NCBI RefSeq assembly: GCF_018140925.1
Contig: NZ_CP073315.1
Location: forward strand, 3,224,001-3,288,000
Length of the DNA: 64,000 bases
Direction of reading: 5' to 3'
Source of the DNA: Psychrobacillus sp. INOP01
GTDB taxonomy: Bacteria > Bacillota > Bacilli > Bacillales_A > Planococcaceae
Of the stretch, positions 51,874 through 61,893 are shown in pieces (the first letter of the stretch is position 1; each line of letters starts with the position of its first letter). Both the position numbers and the translations under genes were made by a program. The notes below the pieces were generated by a model. That model had not been told where the DNA came from. It was given only the letters and a program-made list of their open reading frames with translations, and searched no databases.

Positions 51874-53388
51874 GTGCGTATAACTGGATTAGCAAGTGGC
51901 ATGGATACTGAAACAATGATAAAAGATATGATGAAGGCACAGCGCATTCCTTTAGATAAAATAATGCAAAAGAAGCAATACATGGAATGGCAAAGAGATG
52001 ATTATCGATCAGCGAATAAAAAACTATTTGATTTTCGTAATTTAACTAACGATACATTATTACGTCAATCTACTTATATACAAAAAACGGTTACTAGTTC
52101 AGCCCCTGACGATATTAGTGTTCGAAATGTGAACTCTACAAGTGACTTTACTGGTAAAATCAAAGTTGAACAGCTAGCCGAATCTGCAACCATGCAAAGT
52201 TCGGGTCGTGTGCTTAATTCGGAAGCAGATTTGAAAAAAACTTTAAAAGAAATAAAGCCTACGATAAATGTACCAACTACCTTCAATATTAAAGCGATAA
52301 AAGAAGATGGGAATTTAGATACAAAAGGTTATGATGTGAAAGTAGATGAAAACTCTACTATGCAGAGTATTTTGGACGATATTAATAAGAATTCAGGCGT
52401 AACAGCTATTTTTGATAGCTTTACTGGAAAGATAGCGATTACCGCAAAAAATAGTGGAAGTTCGCAAAATAGTTCTAATGAAATAGAGTTCAGTGGTGAC
52501 TTTGCAAAATATTTTATGCAAATGGATACCAATAATGTTGCAGCAGCAACTGCATCAAGAGGAACGGATGGCAAAAATGCCAAATTTACTTTTAACGGTT
52601 TAGAAACTCAACGACAATCCAATGTTTTCCTAATAAATGGATTCGAAGTCACTTTAAAAAAAGCTAATAATACAGATATTACTTTTAGTTCAGCACCAGA
52701 CACTGGTAAAATTCTTGAATCAGTTACTAAATTTGTTGATGAATATAACAAGTTGATCGAAAACTTAAATAGTGAGATTCGTGAGAAAAAATATAGAGAT
52801 TTCCAACCTCTTTCTACTGAGCAAAAAGCGGATATGAAAGAAAAAGAAATCGAACTTTGGGAAGAAAAAGCGAAAAGTGGAACACTAAGGAATGATAGTG
52901 TTATTTCTAGTGCATTAAGTCAATTGCGTACTGCGTTGAATTCAGCTGTTGGAGGAGTAACGGGTGCAGATAGATTAAGTGAAATTGGTATTACAACTTC
53001 TAGTAACTATATGGACAACGGGAAATTAGTGATTGATGAAGAGAAGTTGCGTAAAGCAATTTCAGATGATCCTAACCAGGTGTATGAACTTTTTGCAGCG
53101 GATGGTGCTACGGATTCAGAGAAAGGATTGGCTAGAAAATTAATAGCTACTTTAGATGATACGCGTAAGAAAGTTATTGAAAAAGCTGGTACGGATACAG
53201 CGGTAAACACTACTTTCTCACTTGGACGTACATTAAAAGGCTACGATGATCAAATTACCCGTTTTGAAGCTCGCTTAGAAATGGTTGAAAGTCGTTATTA
53301 TAAACAATTCTCGGCTATGGAATCTGCAATACTACGCGCGAATAGCCAATCTTCCTATCTGATGAGTGCATTTGGCGGCGGACAATAA
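51874..53388 (+). CDS. fliD: filament cap protein FliD
   Basis: 504 residues from GTG 51874 (GGTTGGTGAT upstream), with the conserved start RITGLASGMDTETMIKDMM and C-terminal coiled coil (LGRTLKGYDDQITRFEARLE; ESRYYKQFSAMESAILRANS). FliD forms the cap under which flagellin folds into the filament, and acts as adhesin in some species. The central domains (about 90-380) are variable. Confidence 0.95.
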   Translation: MRITGLASGMDTETMIKDMMKAQRIPLDKIMQKKQYMEWQRDDYRSANKKLFDFRNLTNDTLLRQSTYIQKTVTSSAPDDISVRNVNSTSDFTGKIKVEQLAESATMQSSGRVLNSEADLKKTLKEIKPTINVPTTFNIKAIKEDGNLDTKGYDVKVDENSTMQSILDDINKNSGVTAIFDSFTGKIAITAKNSGSSQNSSNEIEFSGDFAKYFMQMDTNNVAAATASRGTDGKNAKFTFNGLETQRQSNVFLINGFEVTLKKANNTDITFSSAPDTGKILESVTKFVDEYNKLIENLNSEIREKKYRDFQPLSTEQKADMKEKEIELWEEKAKSGTLRNDSVISSALSQLRTALNSAVGGVTGADRLSEIGITTSSNYMDNGKLVIDEEKLRKAISDDPNQVYELFAADGATDSEKGLARKLIATLDDTRKKVIEKAGTDTAVNTTFSLGRTLKGYDDQITRFEARLEMVESRYYKQFSAMESAILRANSQSSYLMSAFGGGQ

Positions 53389-53428
53389 TAAATAAGCTAC
53401 AATCGTTACTAAAAAGAGGAGTGTTATT

Positions 53429-53830
53429 ATGGCTGTGAATAACCCATATCAAGCCTATCAACAAAATAGTGTTACTCAATCTACACCGGGTGAGCTAACA
53501 CTTATGCTATATAATGGCTGTTTGAAGTTTTTGAACCAAGCGAAAAAAGGAATAGAAACAAAAGATATTGAGTTGAAAAATACGAATATCCAAAAGGCTC
53601 AAAATATTTTACGTGAGTTAATGATTACTCTTGATCCATCACAAACTATCTCACAATCAATGTCTAGTTTATATGAATACATGATTAATCGCTTGGTAGA
53701 AGCAAATATAAACAATGATGCTGCTCTTGTGGATGAAGTATATGGACTGACAACGGAATTTCGTGATACATGGAAACAAGTAATTCAAATAAATCGTCAA
53801 AAACAATACGGCTCCATGGGTGAAGTATGA
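53429..53830 (+). CDS. fliS: flagellin chaperone FliS
   Basis: 133 residues, four-helix bundle. NPYQAYQQNSVTQSTPGELT at the N-terminus and LMLYNGCLKFLNQAKKGIE are diagnostic. FliS binds the flagellin C-terminus before export; in the Bacillus model it also tunes FliW/CsrA feedback. Its stop overlaps the following gene by four bases. Confidence 0.95.
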   Translation: MAVNNPYQAYQQNSVTQSTPGELTLMLYNGCLKFLNQAKKGIETKDIELKNTNIQKAQNILRELMITLDPSQTISQSMSSLYEYMINRLVEANINNDAALVDEVYGLTTEFRDTWKQVIQINRQKQYGSMGEV

Positions 53831-54180
53831 TTCGAGAGAGCCTAAAAACCTGGAGAAATGTTACGGAACAGTTGGTACGTATTTTAGATGAGCGAGAAGA
53901 AGAAAAACGAGATGCTATTATTGCGCAAATAGAGGATCTATTAAACCAACGTGATGTATTACAATCGTCCATCCAAGAACCTTTTACAGATGAAGAAAGG
54001 TCTTTTGGACAAGAGCTTCTTCCGTTAGAAAAAATTCTTCAAGCGAAATTAAAGGTGTATATGAAAGATATACGTTTAGATATTTCTGACCAACAAAAAA
54101 AGAAAGTATCTGTCCATGCGTATATGGATCCATACAACCAGGTATTCCGAGACGGCACTTTTTACGATAAGAAAAAGTAA
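53827..54180 (+). CDS. fliT: flagellar protein FliT-like chaperone
   Basis: 117 residues, helical, overlapping fliS (ATGA). EKRDAIIAQIEDLLNQRDVL and EKILQAKLKVYMKDI give the heptad pattern of FliT. The position after fliS is the B. subtilis fliT position. FliT is the export chaperone for FliD. Ends DKKK before a terminator. Confidence 0.82.
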   Translation: MIRESLKTWRNVTEQLVRILDEREEEKRDAIIAQIEDLLNQRDVLQSSIQEPFTDEERSFGQELLPLEKILQAKLKVYMKDIRLDISDQQKKKVSVHAYMDPYNQVFRDGTFYDKKK

Positions 54181-54182
54181 AC

Positions 54183-54216
54183 AAACCGGCATTAGCTCAT
54201 GCTCTTGCCGGTTTTG
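54183..54216 (+). terminator. rho-independent terminator
   Basis: AAACCGGCA and TGCCGGTTTT form a 9-bp stem over a 14-base loop; ends the flaG-fliT operon. Confidence 0.82.
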
Positions 54217-54244
54217 TATTTACCTATGAATTGGAGTTATTAAA

Positions 54245-54631
54245 ATGACAACTTTAACAGAAGATCAAGTACAATTAGTTCGAGAATATACAACAATGCT
54301 TCAGAATGTTGATGAAGCATTTGAATATGTTGTTGCTAGTTTTTCAGATTACTCGAAGACAGAAGGTGACCTTGTGTTGAGTGATATTCTTTCTTCCTTT
54401 GTTCAGCTTATTCAAGTGAACGATGATTTAACTACTATTTTTCATGAGAATATGGAAGTAAAAAAATCCATTCTTGGCTTCAATGAAGTTATAGCTGCAG
54501 CTGAGAAGTTAGATGGTATATTTGAAAAGTCTCAGGAAAAACAAGAAGTGATCCAACAATCACTTTACCCAGCATATAAGAAATGGTTTGACTCTATTCA
54601 TCCACAACTAGTTGTATATACTCAAATATAA
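54245..54631 (+). CDS. hypothetical helical protein (128 aa)
   Basis: 128 acidic residues, predicted all-helical (LVREYTTMLQNVDEAFEYVV; LSDILSSFVQLIQVNDDLTT), no signal or membrane segment. TGGAGTT precedes the ATG. It lies directly after the flagellar operon terminator and has a terminator of its own. Size and composition resemble small flagellar chaperones, but I see no family signature. Function unknown. Confidence 0.65.
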   Translation: MTTLTEDQVQLVREYTTMLQNVDEAFEYVVASFSDYSKTEGDLVLSDILSSFVQLIQVNDDLTTIFHENMEVKKSILGFNEVIAAAEKLDGIFEKSQEKQEVIQQSLYPAYKKWFDSIHPQLVVYTQI

Positions 54632-54639
54632 ATTTCTTA

Positions 54640-54670
54640 ACCCAATGAGAAAGTATCATTGGGTTATTCT
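54640..54670 (+). terminator. rho-independent terminator
   Basis: AACCCAATGA and TCATTGGGTT form a 10-bp stem over GAAAGTA, followed by ATTCTT. Confidence 0.72.
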
Positions 54671-54675
54671 TACCC

Positions 54676-55002
54676 CTAAAACCGATATTCCTTCAACAAC
54701 CCCTCCAACTTCAACGCCAACCCAATACTCCCATCCACCTTCAACTTCCCAAACATAAATGCAGTAGTGCTATTCAAATCACCAGCTAGTAGTTTCATAA
54801 AGTCTTTCGAACTCAATGTTAGCTTGCAATCTGCCTTTGTTGTAGTATCATCAGTAATTTTTGCTGTTCCATTTGATAGGATTAACTGTTTCTCACATGC
54901 ATTATCCCCAGTTAAGTTAAACTCATAGCGTACATTTTCGTTTTGAATTGGTGCTGGGTTCTCGTTAATTGTAGTTTCAATTAGTTGCCATGTCTCTTTC
55001 AT
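54676..55002 (-). CDS. SCP2 sterol-carrier-domain protein
   Basis: 108 residues spanning one SCP2 domain (NVRYEFNLTGDNACEKQLIL; CKLTLSSKDFMKLLAGDLNS; GKLKVDGSIGLALKLEGLLK). Such proteins bind acyl-CoA, fatty acids or other lipids. A FadR-type operator 23 bp upstream ties it to fatty acid degradation control. GGGGGAG lies before the ATG. Monocistronic and convergent with the flagellar cluster. Confidence 0.88.
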   Translation of the reverse strand: MKETWQLIETTINENPAPIQNENVRYEFNLTGDNACEKQLILSNGTAKITDDTTTKADCKLTLSSKDFMKLLAGDLNSTTAFMFGKLKVDGSIGLALKLEGLLKEYRF

Positions 55003-55024
55003 TTATTCTCCCCCTCTCCACTTA

Positions 55025-55042
55025 TGAGTGAATACTCATTCA
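55025..55042 (-). promoter_or_regulatory. FadR-type operator
   Basis: TGAGTGAATACTCATTCA matches the B. subtilis FadR box TGAATGAMTANTCATTCA with one mismatch in each half at most. It covers the expected transcription start of the SCP2 gene, whose -10 TATTAA and -35 TTAAGT (16-bp spacer) lie at about 55048-55075 on the minus strand. FadR represses until long-chain acyl-CoA binds it. Confidence 0.78.
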
Positions 55043-55182
55043 CATTAATATTTTCGCATATTTCCAACTTAATTACGAGTTAATATTCCCCGGGAAATTA
55101 ATTGAAAATTATAATGTGATTGATTAATAGAAATGGTATGATTAGATTAATTATTAAGTAGTTAAATAGAAGGAGGGTCTAT

Positions 55183-55932
55183 ATGTTCAAGAAAGTGCTA
55201 ATAGTAACAGTTTTACTTACTTCATTTGCATCAGCTGCAAGTGCTAACACATTGTATGAAGTTAAAAAAGGGGATACGTTAACGAAAATAGCCAAGGTAA
55301 ATAAGGTGACTATCAATGACCTCCGCTCATGGAATAAGCTTTCTAAAGATAGTATTTATATTAAACAGAAATTGGTCGTGAAAAAGCCAACCGTTACGAC
55401 TAAAGTACCGACAAAAGTGGTTGCTCCTAAACCCGTAATAGTTACTAATATTCCAAAACAGGAAACAGTAGTTGAACTGGATCAAGTGAAAGATGAACAG
55501 CTAACTATTGCACCAATTGCGGAACAAGCAAAAAAATTATCTACTGAAGGACAAGCTGTGTATTCTTTACTAATAGATTTAGCGAAACTTCTAGAGGGTA
55601 TTCCTTATTTATATGCAGGTAATACAATGGATGGATTTGATTGTAGTGGATTTATTTATTTCATTCATGCACAAGTAGGGTTAGATATTACGAGACAAAG
55701 CAGTGAAAGTTATTTTACACAAACTGCTAATGTGGCAGTTCCGGTAGTAGGGGATCTAGTGTTTTTTGAAAATACATATAAACAAGGAATCTCTCATATG
55801 GGAGTTTACTTAGGTGAGAACAAGTTTATCCATGCGGGGACAAAAGGCGTAGAAGTGGCGAGTTTAGAATCCTCTTATTGGAAAGAACATTTTGTTTCAT
55901 TCAATCGTTTTAAATCATTAACTGTCCGATAA
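55183..55932 (+). CDS. LysM-NlpC/P60 peptidoglycan endopeptidase
   Basis: 249 residues. Signal peptide 1-21 (SAASA-N), one LysM domain (23-66: YEVKKGDTLTKIAKVNKVTI), a Lys/Val/Pro/Thr linker, and a C40 peptidase domain (about 125-249) with C154 (GFDCSGF), H205 (SHMGVY) and H217 (FIHAG). It cleaves stem peptides and binds glycan through LysM. It sits 19 bp before a chemoreceptor gene, so it is probably co-transcribed with it, which suits a motility role such as opening the wall for flagella. That role is inference. AGGAGGG lies before the ATG. Confidence 0.9.
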   Translation: MFKKVLIVTVLLTSFASAASANTLYEVKKGDTLTKIAKVNKVTINDLRSWNKLSKDSIYIKQKLVVKKPTVTTKVPTKVVAPKPVIVTNIPKQETVVELDQVKDEQLTIAPIAEQAKKLSTEGQAVYSLLIDLAKLLEGIPYLYAGNTMDGFDCSGFIYFIHAQVGLDITRQSSESYFTQTANVAVPVVGDLVFFENTYKQGISHMGVYLGENKFIHAGTKGVEVASLESSYWKEHFVSFNRFKSLTVR

Positions 55933-55951
55933 GTAGCCAGGGGGAATATTT

Positions 55952-57640
55952 ATGAAGTGGACTATTGCTAAGAAAATGTGGCTTGGTTTTGTTGCTATTT
56001 TAGTATTATTAATTGCCGTATCGATTTTATCGGTCATGACTTTAATCGATAATAGTGAGAAATATCAATTTTTGTTAGACGATCGAGCTGTTAAAGTGAA
56101 TCTTGTAAAGGATATTGAGATATCTCAAAAAGATACAGCTAACGCATTAATGGATTATTTACTATTTAATACAGATGCAGCAAGGAAAAGTGTGGAGGAA
56201 AATCAGCAAATTACAAATGAGTTAACTGCTGAATTGCGCAATAAATTGTTTTCACCAGAGACGTTAGAAATGATCACGGAATTAGAAAAGAAAAATAATA
56301 TGTTTGCTTCTATTAATGCAAACGCGATCAAGGCGAAAATAGATGGTGATACTTCAGCTGTCAATAAATTTACAGCATCAGCGAAAACAACGAATACTGC
56401 TGCGCTAAAAATACTAGAAGAGATTGAACAGTTTTTACAAGCCGATATGGACACAACAAGAGATGAGCTTTCAAGTTATGAGGTTTTTGCAAGAATATTT
56501 GTCAGCTCTCTAGCTATATTAGGAGTTATAATAGGTGTTCTTTTATCATATTTCATCAGTAGAAGCATCTCAGCACCAGTAAAACGTGTTACCGCAGGCC
56601 TTACAGAAATTGCAACTGGAAACTTAACTGTAGAGCCTATAGTAATTAAAAATAAAGATGAAGTAGGCGAAATGGCAACAGCATTTAATACGATGTCTAA
56701 AGACCTGCGTGGTATAGTTTCGGGGGTTCGAGATTCTTCTATGCAGCTCGCTGCTAATGCAGAGGAACTTTCGGCAAGCTCAGAAGAAAGTTTAGCGTCC
56801 ACACAGATGGTTGCGAAATCTGCGGAAGCTCAAATGGTATCGAGTGAACAGCAAGTGCAGCATATGGATTCATCGGTCCAGTCATTGACAGAGCTATCGC
56901 AAGGCATCGGTCAAATTTCTGTCAGCAATGAAGAAATGCTACAGGCTGCAACAGATGTACAAAAACTAGTCCACACAGGCTCTAATGTTGTATCAGATGT
57001 TGCTAAGCAGATGGATACAATTCATACAACGTTTAATGACACGACAATTATTATGAAAAATATGGAGAAGCATTCCAATGATATTCAAACAGTTACTGCT
57101 TTAATAACAGATATATCCGAACAGACCAATTTATTAGCTTTAAATGCAGCCATCGAAGCGGCGAGGGCTGGTGAGTATGGCAAGGGCTTTGCAGTTGTAG
57201 CGGATGAGGTCCGTAAACTTGCAGAGCAATCTAAGAATTCTGCAACAGAAATAGCCTCTATGGTTCAACTAATTCAAAGTGCTTCAGGAGATGCAGTTCA
57301 TGCTATTACAGATGGAGGCGAGAAAGTAGAAGCCGGTATCGCAAAAACAAAGGAATCTTTAACAGTATTCCAAGGCATAGAAGAAGCAGTTGGAGAGGTT
57401 GGTTTCAAAGTGGAATCGGTTTCGGCAGCTATTGAACAAATTCAGGCAATGGCGGAGTCTGTTTCACAAGGCGCGATAGAAGTTCAAAGACTCGCAACAC
57501 TGGCAGCAGATGGTGCTAATGACACAAGTGCTGCAACGGAGCAGCAAATTGCTGCAAATGAAGAAATATCGTCCAATGCGCAGGCACTAGCAGATCTTGC
57601 AGAAGCGTTACAAAATAATGTTAGTCACTTTAAAATATAG
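55952..57640 (+). CDS. methyl-accepting chemotaxis protein (1)
   Basis: 562 residues. TM1 about 9-31, helical extracellular sensor domain (32-185), TM2 about 186-208, HAMP (about 209-262; [20 protein letters not shown]) and the MCP signalling hairpin with tip [20 protein letters not shown]. Ligand unknown; the sensor is of four-helix type. Glu/Gln-Ser repeats ([21 protein letters not shown]) are likely methylation sites. First of three tandem paralogues. The start ATG has AGGGGGAAT upstream. Confidence 0.93.
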   Translation: MKWTIAKKMWLGFVAILVLLIAVSILSVMTLIDNSEKYQFLLDDRAVKVNLVKDIEISQKDTANALMDYLLFNTDAARKSVEENQQITNELTAELRNKLFSPETLEMITELEKKNNMFASINANAIKAKIDGDTSAVNKFTASAKTTNTAALKILEEIEQFLQADMDTTRDELSSYEVFARIFVSSLAILGVIIGVLLSYFISRSISAPVKRVTAGLTEIATGNLTVEPIVIKNKDEVGEMATAFNTMSKDLRGIVSGVRDSSMQLAANAEELSASSEESLASTQMVAKSAEAQMVSSEQQVQHMDSSVQSLTELSQGIGQISVSNEEMLQAATDVQKLVHTGSNVVSDVAKQMDTIHTTFNDTTIIMKNMEKHSNDIQTVTALITDISEQTNLLALNAAIEAARAGEYGKGFAVVADEVRKLAEQSKNSATEIASMVQLIQSASGDAVHAITDGGEKVEAGIAKTKESLTVFQGIEEAVGEVGFKVESVSAAIEQIQAMAESVSQGAIEVQRLATLAADGANDTSAATEQQIAANEEISSNAQALADLAEALQNNVSHFKI

Positions 57641-57648
57641 TTAAATCT

Positions 57649-57685
57649 GTATATCCTATGTCGTTTTATATGGCATAGGATATTT
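57649..57685 (+). terminator. rho-independent terminator
   Basis: ATATCCTATG and CATAGGATATTTT form a 10-bp stem over TCGTTTTATATGG. Confidence 0.75.
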
Positions 57686-57795
57686 TGCTGGAATAATCTA
57701 AATTTTATATGTCCAAATACCCTTAACTTATGTATAATGATATAGTTACATTAGTATTATATGAAAATTTGCGGGATAGGAAAAAGGTGATATAT

Positions 57796-59478
57796 ATGAA
57801 ATTGACGATTTCAAAGAAAATGTGGTTTGGTTTTAGTGCAATTCTACTATTACTAGTAATAACTAGTGTTCTTACTCAAAGTGGAACAAATAAATTAACG
57901 GACAGATATAAGGACATATTGGATAATGATATAACTAAAATTAATCTAGTAGAAGAAATTATAGTGATTCAAAAAGATATGGCAACTGCAGTATTAGAGT
58001 TTGTTATGTTTGGTAAGAGAGATGCTGTGGATAAGTTTGATGCTGAAATAGAGAAAGGCTCAGTTGCTGCAAGAGCTTTAATCGAAAAAGCTACAGATGC
58101 AGAATCTGCTAAGTTGATGAAAGATCTTCAAACGGAAACAGTGAAGTTATTTGAAAGCAACAATAAGATTATTGAGTTAAAATCGGCAAATAAACCATTT
58201 GAACAATATGCAGCAGATTCTTCAGAGATTAATGCTAATGTACTTGGTATATTAGATGAAATAAAAAAAATTCAAGAAGAAAATATGGCAGATACAAGAG
58301 CAGAGTTAGAAGAATTTGAAAATAGAACAGCGATAGCATTAATTATTCTAACTATATTAGCAATTATTATTGGTATTTTTATTTCTTATTTTATTGGGAA
58401 ATCGATTTCTAAACCAATTCAAAAGGTTACAAATGGACTGGAAGAAATTGCAAAGGGTAACTTAGCAGTTGAGCCGATCATTATTAAAAATAGAGATGAA
58501 GTCGGTGTAATGGCGACGACGTTTAACAAAATGTCGAATGATTTACAGCAAATTGTATCCAGTGTTCGTGATTCTTCTATGCAATTAGCAGCAAATGCGG
58601 AAGAACTATCTGCAAGCTCAGAAGAAAGTCTTGCATCCTCTCAAATGGTAGCGAAGTCTGCGGAAGAGCAGATGATTGCAAGTGAAGAACAAGTGAAACA
58701 TATGGATTCATCCATGCATTCAATGAAAGGCTTACAACAAGGTGTATTAGAAATTGCTTCAAGTAACGATGAGATGCTACAAGCAACGGCTAGCGTGAAA
58801 ATACTTGTAACAAAAGGTTCCTCGGTCGTTTCTGAAGTGGCTGACCAAATGGAAACAATTCATACAACATTTACAGAAACAACGGAAATTATGAAAAACA
58901 TGGCTAAACACTCGGACGAAATTCAAAACATTACGTCCCTTATTACTGATATTTCTGAGCAAACGAATTTACTTGCATTAAATGCTGCAATTGAAGCTGC
59001 TCGTGCGGGAGAATACGGTAAAGGATTTGCCGTAGTGGCAGAGGAAGTACGTAAACTGGCGGAGCAATCGAAGAATTCTGCCTCTGAAATCGAGTCAATG
59101 GTTCAATTAATCCAATCTGCCTCTGGATCCGCAGTTAAAGCTATATCAACTGGTGGAGATAAGGTAGAGCAGGGTCTTGCAAAAACGACGGAATCTCTTA
59201 ATGTATTTAATGAAATAGAAACTAGTGTAGAAGATGTAGTTCAAAAAGTAGAATTAGTATCATCTGAAATTGGACAAATTCAAGAAATGGCTCAATCTGT
59301 TACAGAGAGTGCCGGGAAAGTACAAACAATTGCAGCACATACAGCGGATGGTGCAAGTGATACAAGTGCTGCAACTGAACAACAATTAGCTGCAAACGAA
59401 GAAATTTCATCCAATGCACAATCTCTAGCAGATTTAGCAGAGAAACTACAAAATAAAGTAAGTCATTTTAACTTATAA
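57796..59478 (+). CDS. methyl-accepting chemotaxis protein (2)
   Basis: 560 residues from ATG 57796 (AAAAAGGTGAT upstream; the ATG at 57730 only adds 22 non-conserved residues). Same architecture as its neighbours: TM1 about 8-28, a helical sensor (29-180) that differs strongly, TM2 about 182-203, HAMP and a nearly identical signalling domain. The sensor is rich in acidic residues. A sigma-A-like -10 TATAAT lies at about 57734. It has its own terminator. Confidence 0.93.
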   Translation: MKLTISKKMWFGFSAILLLLVITSVLTQSGTNKLTDRYKDILDNDITKINLVEEIIVIQKDMATAVLEFVMFGKRDAVDKFDAEIEKGSVAARALIEKATDAESAKLMKDLQTETVKLFESNNKIIELKSANKPFEQYAADSSEINANVLGILDEIKKIQEENMADTRAELEEFENRTAIALIILTILAIIIGIFISYFIGKSISKPIQKVTNGLEEIAKGNLAVEPIIIKNRDEVGVMATTFNKMSNDLQQIVSSVRDSSMQLAANAEELSASSEESLASSQMVAKSAEEQMIASEEQVKHMDSSMHSMKGLQQGVLEIASSNDEMLQATASVKILVTKGSSVVSEVADQMETIHTTFTETTEIMKNMAKHSDEIQNITSLITDISEQTNLLALNAAIEAARAGEYGKGFAVVAEEVRKLAEQSKNSASEIESMVQLIQSASGSAVKAISTGGDKVEQGLAKTTESLNVFNEIETSVEDVVQKVELVSSEIGQIQEMAQSVTESAGKVQTIAAHTADGASDTSAATEQQLAANEEISSNAQSLADLAEKLQNKVSHFNL

Positions 59479-59485
59479 ATTACAG

Positions 59486-59522
59486 TGACTCTAAATCACA
59501 AGCTGGATTTAGGGTCTTTTAT
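59486..59522 (+). terminator. rho-independent terminator
   Basis: GACTCTAAATC and GATTTAGGGTC form the stem, followed by TTTTATT. Confidence 0.75.
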
Positions 59523-59616
59523 TGCCTAATAATTACAATATTTCGAAAATAAAAATAGTGAACTTTCAGCTTGTATAATTATATTTACGTAGCAACTAGT
59601 GGAAAAGGGGATAATA

Positions 59617-61299
59617 ATGAAACTATCAATTTCTAAGAAATTATGGGGTGGATTTTCAGCAGTACTTATTTTATTAATAATTGCGAGTGTCATGTCTATG
59701 TGGACAACATATGATGTGTCGAATAGATATGATTCATTAATCGATGAGGAAATGGAACGCGTATCACTTGTCGAGAAAGTGGAAGTAATTCAAAAGCAAA
59801 TGTCGACTTCTGTGCTAGAGTTTTTAATGTTCAATAAACTATCGTCTGTAGAGAAACTAGAAGACAATTATAATCAGGTAATGGAGATTACAACATCTCT
59901 AGCTAGTAGTCTTAACGATTCTGCTTCAATAGAGTTAGTAGAAAAACTACAGGAGCAATCCAAACAACTTTTTGAAGCAAACAATCAAATGATTGAATTA
60001 AAAAAGGTGGACGGTATGTACTCAAAGTTCGCAGCTCAGTCCACTCAGCTTAACCTGGGGATTAGTGATATATTAGTGGAACTAAAAACTGCTGAACAAA
60101 ATGAAGTTGATCAAACAAAAGACGAATTAATTACATATGTAAAAACCGCTAATATTGTCACATTAATATTAACGATTCTTAGTGTTGTAGTAGGAGTCCT
60201 TGTATCTCACTTCATAAGTAGAAGTATAGCTAGACCTATTAAGAAAGTAACAAATGGTCTTGCAGAAATTGCAGGTGGTAATTTAACGATAGAACCGATT
60301 GTTATTAAGAATAAAGATGAAGTTGGCGATATGGCATCAACATTCAACAAAATGTCGAATGATTTACAACGAATCGTGTCTGGTGTCCGCGATTCATCGA
60401 TGCAGCTAGCAGCAAATGCAGAAGAACTTTCAGCAAGCTCTGAAGAAAGCCTTGCTTCCTCTCAGATGGTCGCAAAATCTGCAGAAGCTCAAATGGTAGC
60501 AAGTGAAGAACAAGTGGGACAAATGAATGCCTCTATGGAATCTATGACAGGCTTACAAAAAGGAGTCTCACAAATTGCTTCTAGTAATGGTGAAATGTTA
60601 AAAGCTACTGATGGTGTGCGATCACTTGTTACACAAGGATCCTCCGTCGTAACGAATGTAGCTAGTCAAATGGATACCATTCATGCAACTTTCAATGAAA
60701 CAACAGAAATCATGAAAAACATGGCGAAGCATTCCAATGAAATCCAAAATATCACGTCTCTGATTACAGACATTTCCGATCAAACGAATCTGCTTGCATT
60801 AAATGCAGCAATTGAAGCAGCACGCGCTGGGGAATACGGAAAAGGCTTTGCAGTAGTTGCAGAAGAAGTGCGAAAACTAGCAGAGCAATCAAAAAACTCA
60901 GCTTCCGAAATCGCATCAATGGTACAGCTGATCCAAGCAGCATCCAGTTCCGCAGTTAAAGCTATTACTTCAGGTGGAGATAAAGTAGAAGAAGGTCTGG
61001 CAAAAACAACTGAATCTTTAAATGTCTTCCATCAAATTGAAACAAGCGTAGACGATGTCGTACAAAAAGTAGAATCTGTCACAACCGCAATAAGTCAGAT
61101 CCAAGAAATGGCTAGTTCGGTAACAGAAAGTGTACAACAAGTCCAAACACTGGCAACACATGCTGCAGACGGCGCAAGCGACACAAGCGCAGCAACTGAA
61201 CAACAACTAGCAGCCAATGAAGAAATCTCATCCAACGCCCAGTCTCTAGCTGATTTAGCCGAGAAACTGCAGAACGAAGTAAGTCATTTTAAACTTTAA
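59617..61299 (+). CDS. methyl-accepting chemotaxis protein (3)
   Basis: 560 residues from ATG 59617 (AAAAGGGG upstream; GTG 59599 less likely). TM1 about 8-29, sensor 30-183, TM2 about 184-205, HAMP, signalling domain. It is closest to receptor 2: both have VLEFxMFxK in the first sensor helix and ITSLITDIS in the signalling region. The three genes look like successive tandem duplications with a free-evolving sensor. Followed by a terminator. Confidence 0.93.
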   Translation: MKLSISKKLWGGFSAVLILLIIASVMSMWTTYDVSNRYDSLIDEEMERVSLVEKVEVIQKQMSTSVLEFLMFNKLSSVEKLEDNYNQVMEITTSLASSLNDSASIELVEKLQEQSKQLFEANNQMIELKKVDGMYSKFAAQSTQLNLGISDILVELKTAEQNEVDQTKDELITYVKTANIVTLILTILSVVVGVLVSHFISRSIARPIKKVTNGLAEIAGGNLTIEPIVIKNKDEVGDMASTFNKMSNDLQRIVSGVRDSSMQLAANAEELSASSEESLASSQMVAKSAEAQMVASEEQVGQMNASMESMTGLQKGVSQIASSNGEMLKATDGVRSLVTQGSSVVTNVASQMDTIHATFNETTEIMKNMAKHSNEIQNITSLITDISDQTNLLALNAAIEAARAGEYGKGFAVVAEEVRKLAEQSKNSASEIASMVQLIQAASSSAVKAITSGGDKVEEGLAKTTESLNVFHQIETSVDDVVQKVESVTTAISQIQEMASSVTESVQQVQTLATHAADGASDTSAATEQQLAANEEISSNAQSLADLAEKLQNEVSHFKL

Positions 61300-61303
61300 G
61301 AGA

Positions 61304-61334
61304 TACGACTCCTATTTGATAGGAGTCGTTTTTT
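61304..61334 (+). terminator. rho-independent terminator
   Basis: ACGACTCCTA and TAGGAGTCGTTTTTT form a 10-bp perfect stem over TTTGA. Confidence 0.88.
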
Positions 61335-61373
61335 GTGAATGTGAAGCGGAGTAGGGTGAATTTATCTGTAATG

Positions 61374-61676
61374 TTGCGCAAAAGGGTCACGATGTTGTGA
61401 GAATGGCATGGAATGTTGCGCAAACACAAAAAACATTGCGTATACCGCATTAAAAGTTGCGTAAAACGAGAAAGTTGCGCAAAAGGGTCACGATGTTGTG
61501 AGAACAGATCGTAATGTTACGTAAACAAGAAAAACATTGCGTATACGGCATTAAAAGTTGCGTAAAACGAGAAAGTTGCGCAAAAAGGTCACGATGTTGT
61601 GAGAACAGATCGTAATGTTGCGCAAACACGAAAAACATTGCGTATAACGTAGCAAACGTTGCGCAAAATTTTTTCC
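61374..61676 (+). repeat. 15-unit 21-bp phased array with 101-bp super-repeat, word TTGCG(CAA)
   Basis: Unit starts: 61374, 61395, 61416, 61436, 61457, 61475, 61496, 61517, 61537, 61558, 61576, 61597, 61618, 61638, 61659. Steps repeat as 21, 21, 20, 21, 18 (sum 101). Each unit begins TTGYG or TTACG; within one 101-bp block the five units differ, but block 1, 2 and 3 correspond unit by unit. So an already diverse five-unit array was itself duplicated. No protein-coding signal on either strand. Confidence 0.85.
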
Positions 61677-61893
61677 TCAAATTATCCCAAGACACAACCA
61701 TTTAAGCCATGAAAAGTGTCTACCACAATACATGAAAAATACCTTATTCTATTTTAGGGAACACCTTACTTATTATAAAATGAAACTAGGGAGTGCCCTT
61801 ATTTTTGCTTGAAATTATCATTTAAGATTCTAGAACTCGTCACAAAGTTTTCGATGAGAATCAAGTATACTTGCAGTAGGGAGTTGTTTAGAA

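Noticed and set aside
61374-61676. CRISPR array
   Set aside because: The conserved word is only 5-8 bp, units are 18-21 bp, 'spacers' recur between blocks, and no cas gene is present.
61450-61701. Minus-strand reading frame of 83 codons across the 61.4-kb array
   Set aside because: A by-product of the repeat units; the 20-bp steps would shift any repeat peptide out of frame, and no start signal is seen.
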